Positions 33,167-43,188 of a stretch of 64,000 bases of DNA are shown here, piece after piece. The stretch covers positions 1-64,000 of the forward strand of contig JAFZRU010000052.1 of NCBI GenBank assembly GCA_017619755.1, given 5' to 3'. The translations under genes and the position numbers were made by a program. Every line of letters starts with the position of its first letter. Within the stretch, counting starts at the first letter, position 1. This DNA comes from Prevotella sp. (lineage in GTDB: Bacteria > Bacteroidota > Bacteroidia > Bacteroidales > Bacteroidaceae). The notes under the pieces were generated by a model that saw only the letters and a program-made list of their open reading frames with translations, made no database searches and was not told where the DNA came from.

Positions 33167-33187
33167 CGTTCCGAGGCTTCTATCTCG

Positions 33188-35434
33188 TTATGGCAGTGTG
33201 TCGGAGAGCGGGTCGAAGAGGCCGTCGGCATTGCGGCCCAAGTCGTGCCATCCCACGGTCTGGTGGAGAGTGGGGTTGGTCTGCATGGCGTTCTGTCGCA
33301 ATCCGAGGAAATAATAGGTGGGCAGATACTGGATGGTAAGAGCCTCGTCGTTGCCGTCGAGGTTGACATCCTTCCTTCCGAGGAAGATCTCGTAGAATTC
33401 GGCCAGTTCGCGCACCTTGTCGCTCTTGTACTCCCCATTGATGTAGGTGAGGTCTTCGTCGAGGGTGATGGGGTCGGGCCTGTTGCCCTCCGTGGGGTCG
33501 GTGGTGCTGGCATCGAGGCAGTACATGACGATTTGGTGGCGCCTGGTGCCGTTGAGCGGCTTCACGCCGAGGTAGGTGCAGGTGTTTCCTCCGAAGCCGG
33601 TGAGAGCCCATGTTGACTTGATTCCCCCTTGCCCCTGTCCTCCGTCGAAGAGCATCCAGCGGTGCATGTCGTTGTAGCGGTTGCCCTCGAAGGCCAATTC
33701 CACTTGGCGCTCGTAAAGGATGGCGGCGAAAAGCTTGGCGCGGTCGCCGTTGATGCCGGTCGGCAACCCATAATTGTTGGCGGCGGTGTAGCCCACGCGG
33801 GCACGGATTTGCTGCAGGGCGCCGACAGCCTCGTCAAAATGTCCGGCTCCGCAGGCGGCCTCGGCGAAGTTGAGCAGCACCTCGGCATATCGTATGGAGA
33901 TCAGCGGTGCGGCACATTTCATAAAGCCCTTCGGGTTGCTCTGGCTGTTGATGTACTCATAGAAGGGCGTGCTGTGCAGGTGCAGGTCATCGGTGCGCTT
34001 GCGCACATAAATCGAATGGCTTCCGGCCTTGTCGGTGGTCTGTGTGAGCTGTTCGGCCCAGTATCCGTTAGGGTTGGTCACCTTCTCCAAGTCGTCCTCG
34101 TTGTCGTTCCACATATAGCTCCAGAGAGCGTAGTTGCGACCCGTGGTGTAGGCATCGGTGGGTATGATGCCGCTGAGCGACGGGTCGGTGAGGCTGACGC
34201 CTCCCTCGCTCCACTGCCACTGCACGCCGGGGAAGGCGAAGGTGCGGTAGAAGCGCGGGTCGCGGTTGAGCCAGAAATTCACCTTGTTGTAGGGTATGCT
34301 GCTCTCACCGGGCTTCAGTCCGTCGGCCATGGGGAAAAGGTCCACGATTTCCGCCGTTGGTGTGTAGCCCCCTCCGCCGTTGGTGTTTTTCGGACGTATG
34401 TTATGCTCCCAGCGGTTGTACTTGCCGTAGTCTGGCTGCCCGGAGACGTTGTCCTTGGTGTTGTGCAGGGTGATGAAGACGGCCTCGGTGGTCGTGCCGT
34501 CGCCGCCGGTGTAATCCATCCAAATCCTTGCCCAGTTGGCACCGTTGTTCTCGCCGCCATTGCCGGCGTAGGCCAGTCCGAAACCTCCCTCGCGCAGTTT
34601 GTCGAGGGCTTGCTTGTTGGCGATGTATGCCTCTTCCCAGCGGGTTTGGTCGTCGGTGCGGTTGAAGACGGGACTTGCCCAGTAGAGCTTCATCTTGCCC
34701 AAGAAAGTTTGTGCCAGGCCGGAGGTGATGCGCCCGTAGTCCTGTGCCTCGTTCTGCCACCGTGCAGGGAGCATGGAGGCTGCTCGCTCCAGGTCCTGGC
34801 AGATGAAATTGACGCAGTCGCGGGTGGTCTGCCTGGGAATGATGAGGTCGCTTCCGTCGCCATCCTTGCCCAAGATGGGGTCTTGCACCTTGTCGATGAT
34901 GGGCACGCCACCGTAGATGGTCACCAAGTGGTAGTACATATAGGCGCGGAAGAAGTAAGCCTGCCCTAAGAGTTGGTTCTTCTCCTCGTCGGTGAGGTCC
35001 GCCTTTTGCACGTTTTCTATCACGTCGTTGCAGTTGCGGATGTGTCCCCACGGACTATAGACATCGTTGGCCACGTAGAAGAAGTCGAAATTGGCCTCAG
35101 TGAAGTTGTAATTGATTTCTTTCTCAGGATTGACAAAGATGGAGAAACCACCATACTCTTCGGTGCTTTTCGACCATTTGTCGGGGTTGCCCACGGGTGT
35201 CCAGTCGTTGGGCTTGTTGGTGCCGTTGCCATCGCCTCCGTCGGAGGTGGGGAGCATCCAGAAGTATAGGTTGTTCACACGTTCCTGTGCACCGTTGAAG
35301 TCGCTGTAGGCGGTAGTCTGGTTGAAATTGCCGTAGTTCTTCTTCTCTTTCAGGAAGTCGTCGCTGCACGAAGTGATGCCCATGGCCATGGATGCGAGCA
35401 CGAGGGCTGTTATGAATTGATGCTTGTTGTTCAT
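33188..35434 (-). CDS. susD: SusD/RagB-family nutrient-binding lipoprotein
   Basis: Starting at MNNKHQFITALVLASMAMG, the protein has a lipobox ITSC (Cys23) and is 748 aa, longer than the usual 500-650. Family marks are CSDDFLKEKK, YFFRAYMYYHLVTIYGGVP (the TPR-region core) and LNFAEAACGAGHFDEAVGALQQIRARVGY, plus the C-terminal ILYERQVELAFEGNRYNDMHRW. It would cap the SusC pore and bind glycan at the cell surface. An in-frame ATG at 35449 is an alternative start; a GAGG lies upstream of the chosen one. Confidence 0.93.
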   Translation of the reverse strand: MNNKHQFITALVLASMAMGITSCSDDFLKEKKNYGNFNQTTAYSDFNGAQERVNNLYFWMLPTSDGGDGNGTNKPNDWTPVGNPDKWSKSTEEYGGFSIFVNPEKEINYNFTEANFDFFYVANDVYSPWGHIRNCNDVIENVQKADLTDEEKNQLLGQAYFFRAYMYYHLVTIYGGVPIIDKVQDPILGKDGDGSDLIIPRQTTRDCVNFICQDLERAASMLPARWQNEAQDYGRITSGLAQTFLGKMKLYWASPVFNRTDDQTRWEEAYIANKQALDKLREGGFGLAYAGNGGENNGANWARIWMDYTGGDGTTTEAVFITLHNTKDNVSGQPDYGKYNRWEHNIRPKNTNGGGGYTPTAEIVDLFPMADGLKPGESSIPYNKVNFWLNRDPRFYRTFAFPGVQWQWSEGGVSLTDPSLSGIIPTDAYTTGRNYALWSYMWNDNEDDLEKVTNPNGYWAEQLTQTTDKAGSHSIYVRKRTDDLHLHSTPFYEYINSQSNPKGFMKCAAPLISIRYAEVLLNFAEAACGAGHFDEAVGALQQIRARVGYTAANNYGLPTGINGDRAKLFAAILYERQVELAFEGNRYNDMHRWMLFDGGQGQGGIKSTWALTGFGGNTCTYLGVKPLNGTRRHQIVMYCLDASTTDPTEGNRPDPITLDEDLTYINGEYKSDKVRELAEFYEIFLGRKDVNLDGNDEALTIQYLPTYYFLGLRQNAMQTNPTLHQTVGWHDLGRNADGLFDPLSDTLP

Positions 35435-35456
35435 CTTGTATTTCCTCATTATTAGG

Positions 35457-38400
35457 TTAGAACGAAACGCTGACACCCATGGTGTATTTGCGCAGGTTGG
35501 GGTAGCGGCCGTAGCTACCAGCCCACGATGCCCAGCTCTTGTCGGGGTAGTTGTTGATGAAGTTGATGGCATTCTGCACGGTGAGGTTGAGCCTGACGTT
35601 GCTGACACCCACTTTCTTCACCCAGCTTTTGGGGAGGGTGTAAGCTACGGTGACGTTGCGAAGCGTGAAAGCCGTGGCATCAATGAGCCAGAAGGACGAT
35701 GCAGCGGCGTTGACTTTGCTGTAGCGCATGTTGGGCATTTTTCCAGAGAGGTTGACCGGGACGGTGACTTGTCCTGAAGCGTCGTAGATGTCGGTGTAGT
35801 TGAACATGTCTTTGAACGAAGAAGGCATGTTTTCATATTCGTAGTTGTTGGCCGCTTGACGGTAGTCGGTGCCCACGAGCATCTTGGCGCCCCAACTGGC
35901 GGAGAGTTGCGCCTGGATGGAGAAACTCTTGTAACTTCCTCCAAGGTTGAGCGTGCAGCCGTAGGGGTTGCTGGAGTATTCGGAGAGGCGTATGTAGTCG
36001 TTGCCGGCGGTCACCTTGCCGTCGGGCGGGCCGTAGGTGCCGTCGCCGTTGTTGTCGCCATGGATGTCCTCGTAGATGAGCATGCCGGGGCGCATTTCGC
36101 TCTTGGGCATACCCATGTATTCAGTGATGCCGTAGCGGTCGAAATACTCCTCGATGTCCTGGTAACTGCGGAACATGCCGAGGCACTTGAAGCCCCACAG
36201 GCCGCGGTCGGTGCGCTCGCCATAGACGAGGGCGTCAAATTCGGGGATGGCTTGGAAATTGGTCTTCAATATCTTGTTGTCGCTGAAGCCGGTGGAGAGT
36301 TTCAACCAGTAGTTGATGTCGCTGCCGATTTTGTCGCGCCAACCAATGTTGAGCTCCCAGCCCCAGGCATCAAGCTCGCCGTAGTTCTCCGGTGTGGCCT
36401 GCGTGCCAACGGTGGTGGGGAACTGTGCCGTTCCTGTGCGTGTGGCGAACATCTCCCTTCCCTTGTCGTAGTAGTAGTTGAAGTCGAAGCTCAGGCGGTT
36501 GCGGAGGAAGTGTGCGTCGATACCGAAGTTGGTCTTGTAGGTCTTGTCCCAATGGACGTCGGAGTTGACGCCGGCCTTGGGCATCACCAGTGCGTAACCC
36601 ACCTCGCTGTTGATTCCGTTGCTTCCGAAGATGGCTCCCTTGGCGGCATTGCGCTCATAGAGCTGCGTCCACAACCATGCGCGTATGTTGTCGCGACCCA
36701 TGAGGCCCCATGATGCGCGGAGTTTGAGGAAGTCAATCCATTTCACCTTTTCCTGGAACCAGTTTTCCTCGGAGATGACCCATCCTGCACTCACCGAGGG
36801 GAATTTTCCCCAGTAGTTCTTGGGGGCGAACTTGGTGGAGGCGTCGGCGCGGAAGAGGAACTCGAAGAGGTACTTGCTGGCGTAGGCGTAGTTGAAGCGT
36901 CCCACGTAGGAGAGCATGCCGCTCTCTGAGCGGTTGAAGGACACGTCCTTGTCGCCCGTGCCGGAGCTTGACTGCCCGTCCTGGTAGGCGATGAGGTCGG
37001 TGATGCTGCCGGAGAGAGGCTCGCTCCATGCCTCGGTCTTCTCCAAGGAGAAGAGGCCGCTCACGTCGTGCAGTCCGAACTGTCGGGCGTATTGCAGCGT
37101 GAAGTTGTATTGATAACTGTCGCTTCTTGACATCTCGCGTCTGAGCAGGCCACCGTTGCTCACTAATCGCAGCACGCTCATAGTGTTGTCGTCATAAACG
37201 GCGTCGGGACCGGTGTAGAGGTGGTTGCCCGAGCCTGTTCGGTTGAGCATGCGATAAACGTCCTGGATGGTCTGCACCGTATTGTTCTTGGAGTTGCTGA
37301 TGTTTTTGGAGTAGGATATCTTGGCGGAGAGGCCCTTGAGCGGCTTGATCCAGTCGAAATCGAACTCGATGCTTCCGTTGATGTTGAGGTTGTTGGACTG
37401 GTTCTGCACGTTGTCGCTGTGGTTTTGCACGGCGGCGAAGTTGTAGAGTTGCGTGGCACTGGTGGGAATGCCGTTCTCCATGCCGCTATACACCAATGGG
37501 TAGCCTCCCACGTAGTCGGGTACGAATCGGAGGTGGGTCATCAACCACTTGTAGTCGAAGTCGGTGCCTCCGCCTTGGGGAGTGGTGGAGTTGTTGCGCT
37601 CGCCCCAGTCTCCGCTCACCTGGAGGGCGGTTTTTACGTGCTTGCCTATCTTGGCGTTGATGCCGGCGCGGAAGTTCCAACGCTCGTAGTCCAAACGACC
37701 GATGTTACCGTCCTGTGTGTAGTATGACACGCCGGCGAAATAGGTGGCCTTGTCGTTGCCGCCGTTGATGTTGAGGTTGTGGCGTTGTGTGAGGGCGGTG
37801 CTCCATTCCTTGTCAAGCAGGTCGTAGTTGAGGCTGCGTGCGGCCTCCATCTCGTCGGCTTGGAAGAGGTCGATGCGATTATCGATGTCGTCCTGCAAGG
37901 AGGTGCTGGCGGCGCGAATGGTGTTATAGACCTTCATGTAGTCGTAGGAGCTGAGCATCTTGGGGGTGTAGAGGGCGTCGGTCCATCCAAACTGCCCGGT
38001 GTAGCTGATTTTGGGAGGTGCGTTCTCGCCTTGCTTCGTCTTCACCAGCACCACGCCATAGGCGGCCCTGGCTCCATAGACGGCTGCGGAGGCGTCTTTC
38101 AGCACGGTGATGCTCTCCACCTCGCTGATGTCGAGGTTGTTGAAGGCGTTCTCTGTGGAGATGAAGCCGTCGATGACGTAGAGCGGGGTGGGGTCGGGGT
38201 CGCCGCCTCGTGTGGAGCCGGGGTCGTTGGTCTTGGCCATCGCTTCGCTCTGTCGAATGGTGAGCGAGGGGCTTTGTCCTGGCCTGTAGCCGTTGGCATT
38301 GACGCTCACGCCGTTGAACATTCCCACGAGGGCGTCGCCAAGGCTTCCCACGGAGAGGTCCTGTATGTCTTTGGGCGAGATGGTTTCCACGGCGCCGGTG

Positions 38401-38750
38401 ACGTTTTTCATCTTCTGTGTGCCGTAGCCCACCACCACCACCTCGTCGAGGTTCTGGCGGTCTTCCATCAAGTGGATGACTCCGCCGGGCTTGACGGTCT
38501 GGGTGAGGTAGCCCAAGTACGACACGGTGATTTTGGCGTCGGCGGGCACTTGCAGTTCGTAGTTGCCGTCGAGGTCGGTGATGGCTCCCCCGGATTTTTG
38601 CCCGGCGATGGTGATGGTGGCGCCTATGACCGGCTCGCCATTCTCATCCACCACGGTGCCTTTCACCGTCTGACCCTGTGCCAGGGCAGCGGATGGCGCC
38701 AAGGCGAGGGCCAAGCCCATGCACCAACTGATAATTCGTGCTTTTTTCAT
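35457..38750 (-). CDS. susC: SusC/RagA-family TonB-linked outer membrane transporter
   Basis: The 1097-aa protein has a signal peptide (1-24) and a carboxypeptidase-regulatory-like domain (about 28-105, VKGTVVDENGEPVIGATITI). The SusC signature LDEVVVVGYGTQK follows, then the plug (ISPKDIQDLSVGSLGDALVG, VLKDASAAVYGARAAYGVVLV) and a roughly 850-residue barrel. It imports oligosaccharides with the downstream SusD. It starts 39 nt after the DUF4957 gene, and susD follows after 22 nt. It lacks an STN domain, so it should not drive an anti-sigma cascade. Confidence 0.95.
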   Translation of the reverse strand: MKKARIISWCMGLALALAPSAALAQGQTVKGTVVDENGEPVIGATITIAGQKSGGAITDLDGNYELQVPADAKITVSYLGYLTQTVKPGGVIHLMEDRQNLDEVVVVGYGTQKMKNVTGAVETISPKDIQDLSVGSLGDALVGMFNGVSVNANGYRPGQSPSLTIRQSEAMAKTNDPGSTRGGDPDPTPLYVIDGFISTENAFNNLDISEVESITVLKDASAAVYGARAAYGVVLVKTKQGENAPPKISYTGQFGWTDALYTPKMLSSYDYMKVYNTIRAASTSLQDDIDNRIDLFQADEMEAARSLNYDLLDKEWSTALTQRHNLNINGGNDKATYFAGVSYYTQDGNIGRLDYERWNFRAGINAKIGKHVKTALQVSGDWGERNNSTTPQGGGTDFDYKWLMTHLRFVPDYVGGYPLVYSGMENGIPTSATQLYNFAAVQNHSDNVQNQSNNLNINGSIEFDFDWIKPLKGLSAKISYSKNISNSKNNTVQTIQDVYRMLNRTGSGNHLYTGPDAVYDDNTMSVLRLVSNGGLLRREMSRSDSYQYNFTLQYARQFGLHDVSGLFSLEKTEAWSEPLSGSITDLIAYQDGQSSSGTGDKDVSFNRSESGMLSYVGRFNYAYASKYLFEFLFRADASTKFAPKNYWGKFPSVSAGWVISEENWFQEKVKWIDFLKLRASWGLMGRDNIRAWLWTQLYERNAAKGAIFGSNGINSEVGYALVMPKAGVNSDVHWDKTYKTNFGIDAHFLRNRLSFDFNYYYDKGREMFATRTGTAQFPTTVGTQATPENYGELDAWGWELNIGWRDKIGSDINYWLKLSTGFSDNKILKTNFQAIPEFDALVYGERTDRGLWGFKCLGMFRSYQDIEEYFDRYGITEYMGMPKSEMRPGMLIYEDIHGDNNGDGTYGPPDGKVTAGNDYIRLSEYSSNPYGCTLNLGGSYKSFSIQAQLSASWGAKMLVGTDYRQAANNYEYENMPSSFKDMFNYTDIYDASGQVTVPVNLSGKMPNMRYSKVNAAASSFWLIDATAFTLRNVTVAYTLPKSWVKKVGVSNVRLNLTVQNAINFINNYPDKSWASWAGSYGRYPNLRKYTMGVSVSF

Positions 38751-38789
38751 ATCTTGTCTTCTGTTTTTTTCGTTTTTACATGGTTGAGT

Positions 38790-40238
38790 TTATTTCCACC
38801 AGCGCGAGTCTCCGGTCTTGCGGGCCACCTGCTCTGCGCCGGTGGGGGTGAAGATGCCGTTGGCCGGGTCGGTGAACGCCGGGTCGGTCTGCAGGGCGTT
38901 GTTGCTCGTGTCGTAGGTGTTGGTGGAGAAGCCCTCTGTCTCGGGGGCTCCCTCAAACCAATAGGTGTTGTAGGCGAAATTGTTGACTGCTTGTGCGTTG
39001 ATGCGCCCGGTGAGGCGTCTCGGCACCTGGCCGCTGCCGCAATCGACGAAGATGTTGTTGGTGATGTCGTAGTTCGACGTGTTGCGCCCGTCGAAACCGC
39101 TGTGGTTGGCCATCTGCCCCTTGTGCGCGATGTTGTAGAAGGTGCAACTGCGCAGGTTGATGGAGTTGGTGAGGTATCCGGCGCGGTCGCAGCGGCAGGA
39201 GTTGTTGTAGCGGATGAAATACTGCACGGGGTTGTCGTTGGCCGCCCAGAAGGTGCAGTTGGTGGCGGTGAAGTCGTTGATGAAGCCTCCGCCGTCGTAA
39301 ATCTGGAAGTAGGCGGTGCTGCTCATCTTGTCGTCGGGGGTGAATTTCACCAGCGTGTTGGTGATGGAGAAGGTCTTCACGCAGTATTTCTGCTTGTTGT
39401 CAAACATGAACGTGCGGTTGACGTTGCTCACCTGGCAGTTGATGAAACTGATGGGGTCGGTGATTTGGATGTAGTTCTGGTGGTCGGCATCCACCTTGTC
39501 GGGGTCGGGGGTCTCGCTCAGCGCGATGACGGGTTGGGTGGATGCGCTGCACTCGAAATTGATGTACTTGGCCTTGAAGCCGCTGCTGGTGGCCAGTCCG
39601 CCTTCCGCTCCGTAGGTGATGGTGGCGTTGTTGGTCTTGCTGCTGGTGCGCAGCGTGACGGTCTTGTTGCCGAAGTCGAGCAGGGTGGGGATGGTGTATC
39701 TGCCGCCGGGAGCGAGGTCGAAGTTGAGGTTCACGCCGACGGAGTCCTCCGGGATGGGGTTGGCGGCGAACCATGCGCAGAGGTCGCCCTCGGGGATGAC
39801 GGCATAGGATGCCTCGAAGGAGTTGAACAGCTTCTCCGTGGCTGACGGTGCGTCGGTGTTGTTCAACTTGCTGTTGCCCAACGTGCGTATGACAAGCTTG
39901 TAGTTGACATCTTCCTCGCGGTCGGTGGTGAAGGAGCATCCGTCTAAGAGCCTGTTGTAGAGAGGCTCGCTATCGTTGCCCAGGTCCCAGAGTGTCACTT
40001 CGTAGCCTCCGGCGCCGTGCACCACCGGCCAGGCGATGGTCATGCGGTCGCCGTCGGTGTTGGGCGTGATGGTGATGTCTCCTTCCGCGGGCGATGACAA
40101 TTGCGTGTTCTTCACACTGCTTGTAAACTTTTCATTGTCGTCGTATGTATCCGCGCAGGAGGTGAGGAGCCATGCGCCGGCGGCAACAGCCACAAATGCG
40201 CACAACACCTTGCTTGATACAAATGAAGGTTTGCTCAT
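38790..40238 (-). CDS. DUF4957/DUF5123 surface lipoprotein, first gene of the SusC/D operon
   Basis: From MSKPSFVSSKVLC the protein is 482 aa with lipobox LLTSC (Cys28). An Fn3-like module (about 45-130) is followed by a right-handed beta-helix-like region with DUF4957 character (INFECSASTQPVIAL, FINCQVSNVNRTF) and a C-terminal DUF5123-type end (ITNNIFVDCGSG, LQTDPAFTDPANGIFTPTG). Such proteins accompany SusC/D pairs in pectin-type utilisation loci and probably bind or shape polygalacturonate-like chains. No catalytic residues can be assigned, and the pectin link is inference. Confidence 0.85.
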   Translation of the reverse strand: MSKPSFVSSKVLCAFVAVAAGAWLLTSCADTYDDNEKFTSSVKNTQLSSPAEGDITITPNTDGDRMTIAWPVVHGAGGYEVTLWDLGNDSEPLYNRLLDGCSFTTDREEDVNYKLVIRTLGNSKLNNTDAPSATEKLFNSFEASYAVIPEGDLCAWFAANPIPEDSVGVNLNFDLAPGGRYTIPTLLDFGNKTVTLRTSSKTNNATITYGAEGGLATSSGFKAKYINFECSASTQPVIALSETPDPDKVDADHQNYIQITDPISFINCQVSNVNRTFMFDNKQKYCVKTFSITNTLVKFTPDDKMSSTAYFQIYDGGGFINDFTATNCTFWAANDNPVQYFIRYNNSCRCDRAGYLTNSINLRSCTFYNIAHKGQMANHSGFDGRNTSNYDITNNIFVDCGSGQVPRRLTGRINAQAVNNFAYNTYWFEGAPETEGFSTNTYDTSNNALQTDPAFTDPANGIFTPTGAEQVARKTGDSRWWK

Positions 40239-40484
40239 TAGGTAGGTTATTAAGTTATACATGTATAATCGATTCTGAATGAATGACGGAAAAGTGGGGG
40301 AGTTGTAACCACTTTGGGACTGAAAACGTGGCCATGAAAACCCCGGGCCTTCACAAAAACGCGCATGATGGCTGTCGTTGTTGGTGAGTGTCTTATCAAC
40401 CGTTGCAAAGACACTTTTTCTTGCAAATTTTTCTTAAAAATGCGGAAAGTGAGAATTTATAGTCGCTATTACAATAAAAAGCAG

Positions 40485-40492
40485 TACCTTTG
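40485..40492 (+). promoter_or_regulatory. -7 box for the BspA-like gene at 40529
   Basis: TACCTTTG, 36 nt before the ATG at 40529. On the opposite strand GTCTTTGC near 40405 may serve the DUF4957 operon. Confidence 0.45.
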
Positions 40493-40528
40493 TACGGATT
40501 TTCAAAAAAGACCCCTATCACAAGAAAA

Positions 40529-43165
40529 ATGATGAGACAATTACGATTACTGTTTGCTTCGATTTTTACCTGTTTGGCGACCCTGGCTTTTGCTGCCGAT
40601 TTCCAAATAGAAGGCTTTGTTTACACCGTGACGGATGACGTGGAGCACACCGTCGCTCTCACAGGGTGGGACGAGGACTTTTACTATAGCATCAGCAGCC
40701 CCACCAATCCCTCCATTGGCTTCGGAGACGATGAAGAGGAAGAGGGGCCGGTGGATGTCATCATCCCATGGCAAGTGCTTTACAACGGTATCAATTACCG
40801 TGTCACCGCCATCGGCGAGGATGCCTTCGCCAACTGCGAGACCCTCCATTCGGTCACCATTCCCAATTCCATCGAGAGCATCGGCGAACGTGCCTTTGCG
40901 GGATGTGCTGCCCTGACGATGGTGAAGGTGCAGTGGATCAACCCGCTGCCCATCTCCGAAAGCGTTTTTGAGGGCATCAATTACGAGGCCGCCACCCTCT
41001 ACGTCCTCTCCGGCTACGCCGCGGCTTATCAGGCGGCTGACGTGTGGAAGAATTTCGGCACCATCACCACTTATTATGACACCGATGTCAACATGTGGTT
41101 CAAAGACCCGCAGGCCAAGGCCATTTGCGTGGCCAACTGGGACACCAACGGAGACGGAGAGCTTTCCTACAGGGAGGCGCAGGCCGTCACTGACTTGGCG
41201 GCAGCCTTCACGGGGGACACCAACGTGACCAGCTTCACAGAGTTGCGCTCATTCAGCGGCCTCGCCACCGTCGGGCCGGCTGCCTTCAAAGGCTGCACGG
41301 CACTCTCCGAGGTGACCCTCCCGCCCTATGCCACCGTCATCGAGGAGGAGGGCTTTGCTGGTTGCACCGCTTTGCAGACCATCAATTTCCAGACGCCGCT
41401 CACCACCATCGAGGCGTACGCCTTCGCAGGATGCACCACCTTGCCCAAGGTCACGCTTCCTGCCAACCTGGTGACCATCGGCGCCCATGCCTTCGACGGC
41501 TGCACTGCCATCACGACGTTCACCATCCCGGCCAAGGTAGCATCCATAGGTGCCGGCGCCTTCGCCAACTGCACCTCCAACAAGACTTTCACGGTGAACT
41601 CCTCCAACAAGGTCTATGCTACCAACAGCACCAAGGTGTATATCACCGACAAGGCGGAGAAAAGGATGGTCGTGGCATTCGCCGTGGGAGCCACCAACAG
41701 AAACATCAGTTTCGCCACGACGGTGAACGAGGTATGCCCCTCCGCATTTGAGGGCGACCAAAACATTGTCTCTGTCAACCTGACCAACATCGAGACGGTG
41801 GGTAACGACGCCTTCGCCAACTGCTCCCTCCTGACCAGTTTGTCCATCCCGGCTTGCGTCACATCGATAGGGGAGAGGATATGCAACGAGAGCAACGCCA
41901 TCACTGACGTTTACAGCGACAACTTGGAGCCTTACGGCATCAACGACAACAATTTCACCACCACCGTCTATGAAAACGCCACACTCCATGTGCCGGCAGA
42001 GGCAAGGGAGACATACCTCTCACTCGAAGGATGGAGGAATTTCGCATACGTCCCAAGACCTGAGTCCGTTTACTGCGACAGCCTGACCATCAACCAGGGA
42101 GAAACTGAATCCCTCGTCATCTGCCTTGCCAACGACAAGGGCAAGGAGTACATTGGCTTTGAGTTTGAACTTGTCCTCCCGGAAGGCGTGGGACTTGTGC
42201 CACAAGGCAACAGCTATGCCTATGAACTCTCCGACCGCAACCCCTCCGGTATGGTGGCAGCTTTCGACAACAGTGGTGACAACCACTACCTCGTCGTGGG
42301 AACATCCATTTTCGGAAGACCCATCTTGGAGACAGACGGGCCGGTGATCACCCTGATGCTGCAAGCCGACCCTCTTGTTCAACCGGGTGTCTATCCCTGC
42401 CAAATATGCAATATCAAGTTGAGTGGGAAAAATACCGAGGATGTTACCCTTCCTGATTTCTCCTTCAACATCAAAGTGGATGGTGAGGAATTCTTCGAAC
42501 TCGGTGACGTCAACCACGACGGTGCGGTGAATATCACGGACGTAATGCTGACTGCAGACGCCATTCTCGGAATGGCATCGGATTCTTTCAACAGGAAAGA
42601 GGCCGACGTCAACAATGATGGCAATGTTGATATCACAGACGTGATGAGCATTGTCAGCCTTGTGCTCGAAGGTAAACTCCCAAATTCCGGCGGCGGTGAT
42701 GACCCGAATCCCGGCGGCGGTGATGACCCGAATCCCGGCGGTGGCGACGATCCCAATCCCGGCGGCGGCGATGACCCCAACCCCGGTGGTGGCGATGACC
42801 CCAATCCCGGTGGTGGCGATGACCCGAACCCCGGTGGCGGTGACGACCCCAATCCCGGCGGTGGCGACGACCCCAATCCCGGCGGCGGTGATGACCCCAA
42901 TCCCGGCGGTGGTGATGACCCCAATCCCGGCGGCGGTGATGACCCCAATCCCGGCGGCGGTGATGACCCGAACCCCGGCGGCGGTGATGACCCCAATCCC
43001 GGCGGCGGCGACGACCCGAATCCCGGCGGTGGCGATGACCCGAATCCCGGCGGTGGTGACGATCCCAACAATGGCGGTGACGACCCGAACAATGGCGGTG
43101 ACGACCCGAACAATGGCGGTGACGACCCGAACAATGGCGGTGACGACCCCAACAACAATCCCTGA
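40529..43165 (+). CDS. BspA-like LRR protein with cohesin-like domain, dockerin and GGGDDPNP repeat tail
   Basis: I start at the ATG at 40529, giving 878 aa with a signal peptide ending LAFAAD. LRR_5/BspA repeats (IGEDAFANCETLHSVTIP pattern) lie at about 90-145 and 245-500, separated by an EF-hand-like DTNGDGELSYREA (about 204). Residues of about 510-650 look like a cohesin-type beta-sandwich (ESLVICLANDKGKEYIGFEFEL...). A dockerin-type pair (GDVNHDGAVNITDVM and ADVNNDGNVDITDVM) spans about 658-716. From 720 on, 15 units of GGGDDPNP, one GGGDDPNN and four GGDDPNN form the tail. It is secreted or surface-bound and may bind host or microbial proteins. Confidence 0.85.
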   Translation: MMRQLRLLFASIFTCLATLAFAADFQIEGFVYTVTDDVEHTVALTGWDEDFYYSISSPTNPSIGFGDDEEEEGPVDVIIPWQVLYNGINYRVTAIGEDAFANCETLHSVTIPNSIESIGERAFAGCAALTMVKVQWINPLPISESVFEGINYEAATLYVLSGYAAAYQAADVWKNFGTITTYYDTDVNMWFKDPQAKAICVANWDTNGDGELSYREAQAVTDLAAAFTGDTNVTSFTELRSFSGLATVGPAAFKGCTALSEVTLPPYATVIEEEGFAGCTALQTINFQTPLTTIEAYAFAGCTTLPKVTLPANLVTIGAHAFDGCTAITTFTIPAKVASIGAGAFANCTSNKTFTVNSSNKVYATNSTKVYITDKAEKRMVVAFAVGATNRNISFATTVNEVCPSAFEGDQNIVSVNLTNIETVGNDAFANCSLLTSLSIPACVTSIGERICNESNAITDVYSDNLEPYGINDNNFTTTVYENATLHVPAEARETYLSLEGWRNFAYVPRPESVYCDSLTINQGETESLVICLANDKGKEYIGFEFELVLPEGVGLVPQGNSYAYELSDRNPSGMVAAFDNSGDNHYLVVGTSIFGRPILETDGPVITLMLQADPLVQPGVYPCQICNIKLSGKNTEDVTLPDFSFNIKVDGEEFFELGDVNHDGAVNITDVMLTADAILGMASDSFNRKEADVNNDGNVDITDVMSIVSLVLEGKLPNSGGGDDPNPGGGDDPNPGGGDDPNPGGGDDPNPGGGDDPNPGGGDDPNPGGGDDPNPGGGDDPNPGGGDDPNPGGGDDPNPGGGDDPNPGGGDDPNPGGGDDPNPGGGDDPNPGGGDDPNPGGGDDPNNGGDDPNNGGDDPNNGGDDPNNGGDDPNNNP
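42689..43156 (+). repeat. 24-bp and 21-bp coding tandem repeats
   Basis: Fifteen 24-nt units encode GGGDDPNP from 42689 to 43048, then one GGGDDPNN unit, then four 21-nt units encoding GGDDPNN. The 21-nt block is almost invariant, while the 24-nt block varies at third codon positions, suggesting the 21-nt block expanded more recently. Confidence 0.95.
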
Positions 43166-43188
43166 TTATCCCAAATCAGTAATATGTC

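Noticed and set aside
35450-35608. Upstream extension of the susD frame
   Set aside because: It overlaps the 3' end of susC and lacks a signal peptide; the lipoprotein signal begins at the ATGs at 35449/35434.
37779-39845. Long rightward open frame (688 codons) opposite susC and the DUF4957 gene
   Set aside because: It is antisense to two clearly recognisable genes, has a Val/Gly/Asp-biased composition typical of reverse frames in GC-rich genes, and shows no domain or signal peptide.
42689-43156. Regular 24-bp array considered as a CRISPR
   Set aside because: There are no unique spacers; the units are contiguous and keep one reading frame within a secreted protein.
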